DNA from: Candidatus Krumholzibacteriia bacterium
Lineage (GTDB): Bacteria; Krumholzibacteriota; Krumholzibacteriia; Krumholzibacteriales; Krumholzibacteriaceae
Direction of reading: 5' to 3'
DNA length: 7,858 bases
Assembly (NCBI GenBank): GCA_026387805.1
Contig: JAPLKY010000273.1
Location: 1-7,858, forward strand
This document shows positions 1 to 7,700 of the stretch, one piece after another; position 1 is the stretch's first letter; each line of letters opens with the position of its first letter. The position numbers and the translations under genes were made by a program. The notes below the pieces were generated by a model, which had not been told where the DNA came from, ran no database searches, and saw only the letters and a list, made by a program, of their open reading frames with translations.

Positions 1-627
1 CGCCCCCGCGCGCAGCGTCTCGATCGCCTCGTCGTAGAGCCCCGCCTCCTGCTCCATTTTCGCGACGTGGCCGTACATCGAGGCGGTCTTCTCATCGTTC
101 GCGAGCAGGCCGCGCCACACGGCGACGGCGTCCCCGCGCCGGCCGAGATCCATGTATGCGCGGCCGAGGTCCCGGGCGTACGCGAACTGCCCGGGCTCCT
201 CCTTGAGACATCGCTCGAGGAGGGAGGCCGCGTCCTGCGCGCGACCCTCCTTGATATAGCAACCGGCGAGCATCTCGTTCGCCGCGGCGATCCGCGGATA
301 GTCCGTCGTGAGCCGCTCGAGAATCGGAATGGCCTCCGCGCAGCGATCCTGCATGAGAAAATGGTTCGCGCGATCGATCATGGCGGCCGGAGCCTCCGAT
401 GTGCGGCTCTTATCCGGCGGGACGGGATTCCGGCGCTCCTGGCGGCGGGCCGGCGGTTCCTGGCGGCGCGGCTGTCTGACGGGATTCTTGTCGGGCTCCT
501 TGACGGGAACCTGCGCGAATGCCGGCGCTCCGGCGCACGCGAGAATCGCCGCGCAGGCCGTCGCAACGGCCATCGCAACGGCCGCCGACCGCAGAAGTCG
601 CTTCATTCGCCGCGCGGATCCGGTCAT
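1..627 (-). CDS. Exported TPR repeat protein, 3' end beyond the window
   Basis: The first 209 codons are visible and the frame is open at the left edge. Residues 1-39 form a signal peptide: a basic n-region with several Arg and a Lys, a hydrophobic Ala/Val core, and a probable cleavage after AFA (residues 36-38). Residues about 42-75 are a Pro/Arg/Gln-rich linker with two RRQE units. From about residue 80, helical pairs with TPR character follow: MIDRANHFLMQDRCAEAIPI, then a pair starting AANEMLAGCYIKEGRAQDAA, then ARDLGRAYMDLGRRGDAVAV, then a fourth around GHVAKMEQEAGLYDEAIETL. Each has the small-residue/aromatic spacing and closing Ala expected of TPR units at intervals of about 34-36 residues. 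TPR proteins usually scaffold protein-protein contacts, so this one may dock onto the coiled-coil protein encoded just upstream. A lipoprotein alternative (Cys31 after ILA) is weaker because Leu sits where a small residue is expected. The full length and any C-terminal domain are unknown. Confidence 0.85.
   Translation of the reverse strand, partial: MTGSARRMKRLLRSAAVAMAVATACAAILACAGAPAFAQVPVKEPDKNPVRQPRRQEPPARRQERRNPVPPDKSRTSEAPAAMIDRANHFLMQDRCAEAIPILERLTTDYPRIAAANEMLAGCYIKEGRAQDAASLLERCLKEEPGQFAYARDLGRAYMDLGRRGDAVAVWRGLLANDEKTASMYGHVAKMEQEAGLYDEAIETLRAGA
421..487 (-). repeat. Short direct repeats within the TPR protein linker
   Basis: On the minus strand, GAATCCCGTC occurs at 487-478 and again at 430-421, encoding Asn-Pro-Val each time. 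Between them, CGCCGCCAGGA occurs at 468-458 and 447-437, exactly 21 bases apart and in the same frame, giving the repeated RRQE. They encode the low-complexity Pro/Arg/Gln linker and look like small in-frame duplications, not a mobile element. Confidence 0.6.
624..627 (-). other. ATGA stop/start overlap between DUF4175-like and TPR genes
   Basis: The minus strand reads ATGA, joining the TGA of the DUF4175-like gene to the ATG of the TPR gene. A purine-rich AGAGAG lies 5 bases upstream of the ATG and is a moderate ribosome site. The alternative start at Met8 (606) has no such site, so the overlapping start is preferred. Confidence 0.72.
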
Positions 628-3600
628 TTCGGCTCTCTCACCTTCTCCGAGAGCGCGCGGAAATATTCCCGGATCAGCTCCTCGTATTCCCGGGGACCCT
701 TTTCCTGCATCGCGCGCTGTATCATCCGGAGGAGAATCTCTTCGTCGCCGACCTCCTCGCGCCACCTCTCGGGAGCGAGCGCCCGTACGTCACCGGCGAC
801 CGTGCTCGAACGCTCCTTCTTGTAGTCGCGCTCGCGCAGCGATCGCTGCGAGTCGAGCATTCTCGTGAGGATCCGCTCCTGCCGGTCGAGGACCTCGTCG
901 TCGAGCTTCCCCTCGTCGAGATCCCGCGCGACCTCCTCCATCGATCCCGCGATATCGTCGAGCTTCCCCAGCGCGTCGCGCGCGCCGCGGCTCTCTTCGG
1001 CGATCTGTTTCATGACCTCTTCCATCTTCCGCTGCTCCGCCGCGAGACGGGCCATTCCCGCGCGCTCCTCCATCGACCACTGCCCCGATTGCCCGCGCTC
1101 GAGCAAGCGCTGAAGCTCCTGCTTGAGCGAGAGCTGCTGCTTGAGGAGCTGCTGCATCCGCTCGCGCCCGCTCCCGCCCGAGCCTCCCTGCGACACGCTC
1201 GTCCGCAGGAGCTCGATCGCGGCGAGGTTCATCGCGCGGTAGGCCCGCGCCGAGGCTTCCGAAGCTTCGAGCGACCGGCCCTCCTCCATCGCTCCGAGGG
1301 CGAGATCGATTTCCTTCTGCGCGAGCCCGAGGCGCATGAATACGTTCGGCGAGAGGACCATTGTCTTGCGCGCGACTTGATAGAGATTCTGCGATATCTT
1401 CTGAAGGGCCGTTTTCACCACGAGCTCATCCTGGATCGGATCCTGGGCGCTCGAGCGCCCCCCCTGCCCACGGAGCCCCGGTGGCACCGCGCTCTCCTGA
1501 AGCTTGGACGCCTCGACGAGCTCTCGCGTGGAGCGCGCGATGTTCGCGGCGACCTCCTTCTCCATCGTAAGCCCCATCGACATCTGACAGCTCGCGAGCG
1601 ACGTGAAGAGGCTCAACATGTCGTCTATCGCTTCCTTCTGCGAGCACTGGGCCCCCTCGCGATCCTCCCGGGACATCTGCTCCGCGGCCCGCTTCATGTT
1701 CTCTCCCGGCTTTGAACGCTCCATCTCCTTGAGAATCGAATCGAGCTCGGCAGCGAGCGAGCTGTCGCTCTCCTCCCCCGTGAATTCCCCGAGCTTCTTC
1801 TCGTAATCCTCCGCCTCCTCGCCGAGCTTCTCCTGACGATCCGCGAGATCCTTCGTCTCCCTTTTTGCCGTCGAATCGCGGATCGCCGTCTGCTCCTTGA
1901 GCATTTCCTCCATGCGGCGGACGAGCTCGTCCATCTTCTCTTCCTTGATGACCTGCTTGAGGAGCTCGATCGTGCGGTCCATGTTCTCGATGAGCTTGTC
2001 CGTATCGAGCTCGATCTCGTTCATCCGGGCGGCGAGCTCGCCCGTCGGAACCTCATTCATCAGCTTCTGCAGCTTCTCGATCGCCGAGCGGAGGTTGTCG
2101 TTCTCGATGCTCTTGAGAAGCCTCTGTATTTCCTCGACCTTCCTCCCCACGTCTTGCGAGGCGGCTCTGTTCTTCTCGAGCGTCTCGAGGCTCTTGTCGA
2201 TCTCTCCCGTTATATCCTGCATCTTGCTCTGGATCTCCCGCTGTTTCTCGAGGATCTCTCCGCTCTCGCGCCGACGGCTCCAGTCCAGGTCTCCCTCGGC
2301 CTTGATCTCGTTCGAGAGCTTCTTCATGCGTTCGCGGATCTCGCGTCCTTTGTCCAGAACGTCCTCGAGATCATCGCGCCGCCGCGATTCATCCTCGCGA
2401 ATGCGCGCATAGATCTCGGATATCGACGGCACGAGAATCCGCCGCGTCGCCGTGCGCGCGCTCCGTGGACCCGTGGCCGTGTTGTTGTCCGTGATCTCGA
2501 GATAGTAGAGAATCTTGTCTCCCGGAAATACGCCCGCGTTCTCGAGAGACCACGCGAAGCGTCCCTCGATCTCGGTGACGGGGCCTGCGGGGATCGGAAC
2601 CTGCGTCGCCGCGAAATTCTCGTCCTTCCCGTCGCGCATGGAGAAGAGCCGCACGCGGGCGATGCCGTAGTCGTCGGAGCCTCGATAGTACAGGTCGGCG
2701 ATGAGCGTGCGCGGAAGCTCCGCGCCGTCGTCGGGAGCGACGATTTCGATCGACGGCGGAGCGTCGTCGAGCGCCGCGACCGGATACTTCACCGCGTGGT
2801 CGTTCGTGAAACCGAGCGAATCGACCGTCTCGACGACGAAGGTGTCGTTCGCGGCGATCGTGAAGAGGGCTGTGAAGCCTCCCGGGCCGGGCGCGAGCTG
2901 CGTCGTGCCCCCGCTCGCAAAGCGGAGCCGCCCGTCGCGGATGGGCTTGCTCGTCCGGCCCTCGATCTCGACGCGCGTCCCCGCGAGCGCGACGATCCTT
3001 CCCGCGAGGGGTTCGAGAGTGTCGGCTTTCGCGCCCGTGTACGCCGGGTATTTCAACACCGCGGTCATGCCGTTGATCACGGGCCGGTGGATCACCGTCA
3101 CGCGGTGCTCCGCCGTCCGCACGCCCCCCGCGGAAAAGGCATAGACGAATTCCTCGCGTACGTCGGCGAACTCATGCCGGTACGCGTACCATTTCGCGCC
3201 CTCGCCGGGGACTTCCGCCCCGCGCACGTCGATGCGGTTCCAGACGCCCGGGATCGTGCTCGTGAGGAGCGTCGCGTCGCCGCGCATCGAACCGTAGTTT
3301 ATCGCCTCGACGGTGACGGATTCCCCCGGCAGAACGCTGCGATTCCCCGACGTCACGATGAGATTGTACCGGTACGGAAACCGGAACGATTGTCCGGGGT
3401 CCGCTATCGACGCGACGATCCCGACCGGGTTCGCGCCGAACGCCGCGATATCGAGCGCGACGAGAAGGCTCAGGATGATGCCCGCCGCCGTCCACGCCGG
3501 TCTTCCCGCGGCCGCGAAGATCTCGCGCGGATCGAGGCCCCGGAGCCGCTCCCGCGCGCGGCTCACCGTCGCGGCGACGAGAAAGGAGGAGTAGGCGTGC

Positions 3601-3980
3601 ACCCGCTCGCCCCCCTTCGAAAACTCAAGCGCCGCCTCGACGAGATTCCCGCCGCCGAGTCTCCGGTCGAGCTCTCCGGCAAGCCACCTGTCGCCGCGCG
3701 CCGGATAGAACTGCCTGACGGCCGCGGCGCAGGCCGCGGCGGCGACGGCGCCCCAGAACAGCACGAAGGAGAAGAGCGGGAAGAATCGCCAGCCGCGAAG
3801 CGGAGATTCCGCCGCGAGGAGCGCCGCGAAGGCGCCGAGGCCCGCGCAGAGCAGCATGGCGAACGCGCCGCGCGCGCTTGCCGAGCGCCCCGCGGCGAGC
3901 AGCCGCGTCAACGCGACGCGGAAGTCATCGTTCGCCTTCGAACCGCTCGCGGCAGTGTTTGTGGGCTCGGACGTATCCAT
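624..3980 (-). CDS. DUF4175-like membrane protein with long periplasmic coiled-coil region
   Basis: This 1118-residue protein has no known biochemical function. Membrane helices lie at about residues 37-58, 67-89 and 160-183. The Arg-rich loop at 90-160 should be cytoplasmic, which places residues 184-1118 (about 84% of the protein) outside the inner membrane. Residues about 190-515 are beta-rich, probably several Ig-like or fibronectin-like modules, for example around LPGESVTVEAINYG, VLKYPAYTG, PPSIEIVAPDDG and YYRGSDDYGIARVRL. From about 523 to 825 the sequence is highly charged and heptad-like, so coiled coil is expected. A short Gly/Ser/Pro break at about 832-848 follows, then helices with a GGSGGSG linker at 932-938 and a Gln-rich MQQLLKQQLSLKQELQRLL stretch. 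The C-terminus has EYEELIREYFRAL at 1098-1110. This architecture resembles DUF4175 proteins of FCB-type bacteria, but the family name rests on recall rather than a search. The start is supported by a strong ribosome site. The stop overlaps the next gene by ATGA. Confidence 0.82.
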   Translation of the reverse strand: MDTSEPTNTAASGSKANDDFRVALTRLLAAGRSASARGAFAMLLCAGLGAFAALLAAESPLRGWRFFPLFSFVLFWGAVAAAACAAAVRQFYPARGDRWLAGELDRRLGGGNLVEAALEFSKGGERVHAYSSFLVAATVSRARERLRGLDPREIFAAAGRPAWTAAGIILSLLVALDIAAFGANPVGIVASIADPGQSFRFPYRYNLIVTSGNRSVLPGESVTVEAINYGSMRGDATLLTSTIPGVWNRIDVRGAEVPGEGAKWYAYRHEFADVREEFVYAFSAGGVRTAEHRVTVIHRPVINGMTAVLKYPAYTGAKADTLEPLAGRIVALAGTRVEIEGRTSKPIRDGRLRFASGGTTQLAPGPGGFTALFTIAANDTFVVETVDSLGFTNDHAVKYPVAALDDAPPSIEIVAPDDGAELPRTLIADLYYRGSDDYGIARVRLFSMRDGKDENFAATQVPIPAGPVTEIEGRFAWSLENAGVFPGDKILYYLEITDNNTATGPRSARTATRRILVPSISEIYARIREDESRRRDDLEDVLDKGREIRERMKKLSNEIKAEGDLDWSRRRESGEILEKQREIQSKMQDITGEIDKSLETLEKNRAASQDVGRKVEEIQRLLKSIENDNLRSAIEKLQKLMNEVPTGELAARMNEIELDTDKLIENMDRTIELLKQVIKEEKMDELVRRMEEMLKEQTAIRDSTAKRETKDLADRQEKLGEEAEDYEKKLGEFTGEESDSSLAAELDSILKEMERSKPGENMKRAAEQMSREDREGAQCSQKEAIDDMLSLFTSLASCQMSMGLTMEKEVAANIARSTRELVEASKLQESAVPPGLRGQGGRSSAQDPIQDELVVKTALQKISQNLYQVARKTMVLSPNVFMRLGLAQKEIDLALGAMEEGRSLEASEASARAYRAMNLAAIELLRTSVSQGGSGGSGRERMQQLLKQQLSLKQELQRLLERGQSGQWSMEERAGMARLAAEQRKMEEVMKQIAEESRGARDALGKLDDIAGSMEEVARDLDEGKLDDEVLDRQERILTRMLDSQRSLRERDYKKERSSTVAGDVRALAPERWREEVGDEEILLRMIQRAMQEKGPREYEELIREYFRALSEKVREPK

Positions 3981-3986
3981 TTATTT

Positions 3987-3992
3987 CTCCCC
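3987..3992 (-). promoter_or_regulatory. Shine-Dalgarno sequence for the DUF4175-like gene
   Basis: The minus strand reads GGGGAG, then AAATAA, then the ATG at 3980. The 6-base spacing is near optimal and supports that start. It sits in the only true intergenic gap of the window (3981-4001, 21 bases), which has no hairpin that could act as a terminator, so transcription should continue from the DUF4159 gene. Confidence 0.75.
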
Positions 3993-4001
3993 GCGCGACG
4001 C

Positions 4002-4760
4002 TCACTCCCGCGTCAGGGCATAGTAGAGAACGTTGACGCCCATCCGGATCGCCTGCTCGTGCTTCTCCGGAGGGTCGTTATGCACGTCGGCGTCTTCGAG
4101 GCCGTCCCCGATATCGCTCTCGTACGTATAGAATATCATGAGCCGTTCCCCGTCGAGAACGCCGAAACCCTGGGGCGGTTTCCCGTCGTGCTCGTGGATC
4201 TTCGGGGGACCCTCGAGGGCGTAGAAGCCGCGATAGATCGGATGCCCGAGCGGCAGCAGAACGAGCTCCCGCTCCGGAAAGAGCTCGCCCGCCATTGTTC
4301 TGAACGAGGCGTCCATGCCGTAGCAATCGTCCGCCCAGAGAAAGCCGCCCGCGAGCAGATGCGCGCGCAGCTTCTCGATCTCCTCGCGCGTGAGATCGAT
4401 GTTTCCGTGTCCCGTCATATAGAGAAACGGATGAGCGAAGAGCCCCGGATCGCCGAGCTCCACGACGATCTCGGACCTCGCGGCCGGGATTCCGGTGCGC
4501 GCCCCGAACTCGCGAAGCAGATTCGGGATGGACGACGGATCGGCGTACCAATCGCCGCCGCCGCCGTACCGGATTCTTGCGACGTGCGCGCGCGACACAT
4601 CGACGAGCCTCTCGCGCTCGAGCTCGGCCGGATCGATGCTCTTGTATCCGCCCGGCGGGATCACGTCCTGCGCGCGCAGAGCGGCCGAGAACGCGAGGAC
4701 GCACGCGGCGGCGACTGCGAGCAGCGCACGTGGTTTCATCGAGACTTGCATCGTCTTCAT
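4002..4760 (-). CDS. Exported DUF4159 domain protein
   Basis: This is a 252-residue protein of uncharacterised function. A hydrophobic signal peptide spans about residues 8-29, with a plausible cleavage after LRA (residues 28-30), so the mature protein should be periplasmic. The rest matches the DUF4159 pattern as I know it: RIRYGGGGDWYADP at about 63-75, the strand-loop FLYMTGHG at 112-119, an LTREEIEKLRAHLLAGG helix at 123-139, then FLWADDCYG at 140-148, LGHPIYRGFY at 171-180, and a C-terminal GVNVLYYALT. The family is related to the class I glutamine amidotransferase-like fold. The canonical GATase Cys-His-Glu arrangement is not evident, although the DDC (144-146), GHG and GHP histidines are conspicuous. 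The first ATG overlaps the kinase stop; starting at Met8 would give a more standard signal peptide. Its stop lies 21 bases before the DUF4175-like gene, so the two are clearly co-transcribed. The family call is firm; an enzymatic role is not established. Confidence 0.88.
   Translation of the reverse strand: MKTMQVSMKPRALLAVAAACVLAFSAALRAQDVIPPGGYKSIDPAELERERLVDVSRAHVARIRYGGGGDWYADPSSIPNLLREFGARTGIPAARSEIVVELGDPGLFAHPFLYMTGHGNIDLTREEIEKLRAHLLAGGFLWADDCYGMDASFRTMAGELFPERELVLLPLGHPIYRGFYALEGPPKIHEHDGKPPQGFGVLDGERLMIFYTYESDIGDGLEDADVHNDPPEKHEQAIRMGVNVLYYALTRE
4757..4760 (-). other. ATGA stop/start overlap between kinase and DUF4159 gene
   Basis: On the minus strand these four bases read ATGA: the TGA ends the kinase frame and the ATG can begin the DUF4159 frame. 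The bases upstream of this ATG are pyrimidine-rich and carry no good Shine-Dalgarno sequence, so re-initiation by ribosomes finishing the kinase (translational coupling) is the likely mode. Met codons 4 and 8 of the downstream protein (at 4751 and 4739) are alternative starts, with no better ribosome site. Confidence 0.7.
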
Positions 4761-7700
4761 GCGAGGGGAAGCGTGACGGTCGCCTCCACTCCCCGCGCTC
4801 CTTCCCTGTTTCGGAGCCTGATCTCCCCGTCCATCGCACGGGCGAGGTTCTGGGATATCGCGAGTCCGAGCCCGATGCCGTTCGTCTTCGTCGAGAAGTA
4901 CGGCTCGAAGAGCCGCGCCTGCATCTCGCTCGACAGCCCTTTTCCCGAATCGGCGACGCTGACGATGGCCGTGCTTCCGTCGCGGCGGCACGAGACCGAT
5001 ATCTCGCCGCCGTCCGGCATCGCGTCGATCGCGTTCTCCATCAGGTTGACGAGGATCTTTCGGAGCGCCTCCCGGTCGGCACGCACCGATACCGCGTCCT
5101 CGCACGAGAGCCGCACGTCGACGTTCTCGGCGCCACGGTAGTACGAAACGATCTCGCCGAGAAACGCGTCGAGCGGCACCGGCTCGGGATGGAGCCGCAT
5201 CGCCTTTCCGAAGCTCGAGAACTCCGTCGCGATGCGCCGCAGTATCTCGGTTTGCTCGATGACCGTATCGACGCCGCTTGTGAAGATACCGTCGAAATCC
5301 GCGCTCCCCGAGTCGTGCGCTTTCTTCATGAGCTGGGCGGAGAGCTTGATCGGCGTGAGCGGATTCTTGACCTCGTGCGCGATCTGCCGCGCCATTTCGA
5401 CCCACGCGGAGAGCTTCTTCGAGCGAATGAGCTCGGTGAGGTCGTCGAACACGACGACGGTGCCGAGACGCTCCCCTCCCTCCTCGAGGCTCGCGACGAC
5501 CGCCTTCACCGTGCGCGCCATCTCGCCCGAGAAGAGAGAGAGCTCGACCTCGCGGATCTCGCCGGGCGCCGCGGCGAAGAGCCCGCGCAGCGGCGCGAGT
5601 CCGTCGCCGAAGACTTCGTCCGGCCGCTTGCCGACGACCGCCGCGCCCGATACCCGGAGTATCCGCTCCCCCGACGGATTGAGCGTGATGATTGCGCCGT
5701 CGCGGCCGGTCGCCAACACGCCCGTCGCGATGTTGTCGAGAACCGCGGCGAGGTACCTCTGGCGCTCGAGGAGCCCGCGCCGCGCCTCGCGCAGCGCCGC
5801 CGTCATCGTATTGAACGATTCGACGAGCTCGCCGATCTCGTCGGGCGCCTCCGCCTCGAGCCTGAATTCGAGCTCTCCTTCGATGATCTTTCTCGTGCCG
5901 CCCTGGAGCGCGGCGATCGGATTGAATATCTTTCCCGCGAGGAAGACGCCGAGCGTCACGGTCGTCGCGAAGAGAAGCGCGAGAAGGCCGAGAACGAGCA
6001 TCGAGGTTCTGCGCACCTCCTCCTGCATGAGAATGGGCAGGTAGAGCATGGGAACGGAGAGCACGGCGTTCTGCGCGCCGCCGAGCGCGGAGAGCGGCGC
6101 GCTCGCCACGTAGTACGAATAATCCCCGAGCGTCTCCCTGAGCACGGCGGCTGCGCCCCCCTCGAGGGCGACGGCGACGAACGCGGACGGCTTGCACAGG
6201 GGATCGAGAAATCCCCCGAGGAAAAGCTCCCGTTCGCTCGAGGCCCTGACGAGCGCGTCGTAGTAGATGTTGATATCGGCGCCGAGAGCGGCCGAAACGC
6301 TCTTGACGAACTCGTCGTCGAGCGCCCGCCGATAGTAGAGGTATCCGCCGCGGCCGTCGCGGGTCGCGGTCGGCACGACGACTCCGCCGTACAGGATCGG
6401 CGCTTCGTACGAAACGACGACCCGCTCGATATTAGCGCCCGCGAGAAGGCCCGCGAGCTGCTCCCTCGTGAGCCCCGCCGCCGCCCCGCCGAATATGGCC
6501 TCGCCGTCCGAGCCGATCAGCGTAAAGCGTCGAGTATCGATTCCCGCCTCCGGCGGCGCCCCGCCCATCCCATCCCCCGCCAGCAGCTCGCCGATATACT
6601 GCCCGCCCGCGAGCGAGGCGGCTTCGGTCCGTATCGAATGCTCGATGAGAGAGACGGCCGCCTGCGCCCGAAGCAGGGCCCTGTTCTCTTCCTCGGCGCG
6701 GTAGCGCCGCGCGATCAGCTGGCTGGAAAACACGCCGAGAATCACGACCGGCAGGATCGAAACGACGAGGAACGAGAGCATCACTTTCTGCCTGAAGCCG
6801 GGACCCCGCCCCGGCGAAACGTCCGGCATGACCCCCTTGAGCACGGGCAGGTGCTTCAGCGCGAACAGAACGACGAGCGAGAGGATCGTCAGGAGGACGT
6901 CGAGCGAGACGATCGTCGCCCATTGGAGGAGATTCTCGAGAAGGCTCGAGACGCGATAGCCGACGAGGTATCCCGCGTCGTTCGCGCCGAGCTCCATGAA
7001 ACAATCGTACGCCTCCTTCCCCACGGCGAGCGCGAACCAGTCTCCCGCGCTCGTTCCGAGGACGGTCCCCGTCCGCAACCCGCTCTCCGAAGACGCGATC
7101 ACCCGATTTCCCGAAACGCGCGCGACGAGGAGCTTCTCGGGCATGTCTCGCCGCCGCTCGCCTCCCGGATCGATATTCTGCAGGATCTCGGGCGCCATGC
7201 GCCCCGTTCGGGCAAGCAGCTCCGGATTCTCGAAGAAATACGGAATCGTGATCTCGACCCAACCGAGGAGCTCGCCGCGCGGATGGAAGATCGGCGCGTA
7301 GCCCGCGTAATAGAGAACGGTGCCGCCGCGCGTTTCCGCGCGCGACGATTCGACGAACGGCCCGAGGCCGAAGCGCGCCCGATTCGGAACCCCGCGCGGA
7401 ACGTCGAACGGCATTCCCACGGCGAATCGCGACAGCATGGCGCCGTTTGCGTCGAACACCTCGAAGACGCACGACAGGCCGCCCCGGCTCAGACTGCTCT
7501 GGGCCCATATTTCGAACGCGGCCGATTCCTCCCGCGAAACGACGCGGGACGACATCGACGGATCGTTCGATATCTCCGCGCAGATATCGGGAAGGTAGAC
7601 CTGCATCCAGTTGTCTTCGGGCTTGTTGAACTCCCGGATCTTTTCGAGAATGTACCCCTTCCGCAGGTCCGTGTAGCGCTCGTTCGCGACGGTGTATACG

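Noticed and set aside
510..627. Tat or lipoprotein signal in the TPR protein
   Set aside because: The Arg-Arg pair is not followed by the usual x-F-L-K pattern, and the candidate lipobox Cys31 has Leu at position -2. A standard signal peptidase I site after AFA fits better.
519..1715. A 398-codon open frame on the plus strand opposite the DUF4175-like and TPR genes
   Set aside because: Its Leu/Arg-rich composition mirrors the coiled-coil codons on the other strand; it shows no domain or convincing start.
3981..4001. Terminator or promoter in the only intergenic gap
   Set aside because: Twenty-one bases with no inverted repeat followed by T residues, and too short for a promoter; it is accounted for by a ribosome binding site.
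2154..5141. A 995-codon open frame on the plus strand spanning parts of three minus-strand genes
   Set aside because: It is antisense to three well-supported genes, is dominated by Arg, Glu, Ala and Asp, has no recognisable domain, and crosses gene boundaries. GC-rich codon use removes stop codons from the opposite strand.
4761..6197. An upstream in-frame extension of the DUF4159 protein, which would give a 731-residue product
   Set aside because: The extra sequence is out of frame with the kinase, extremely Arg-rich and without domain character, while the kinase frame over the same bases contains its complete catalytic core.
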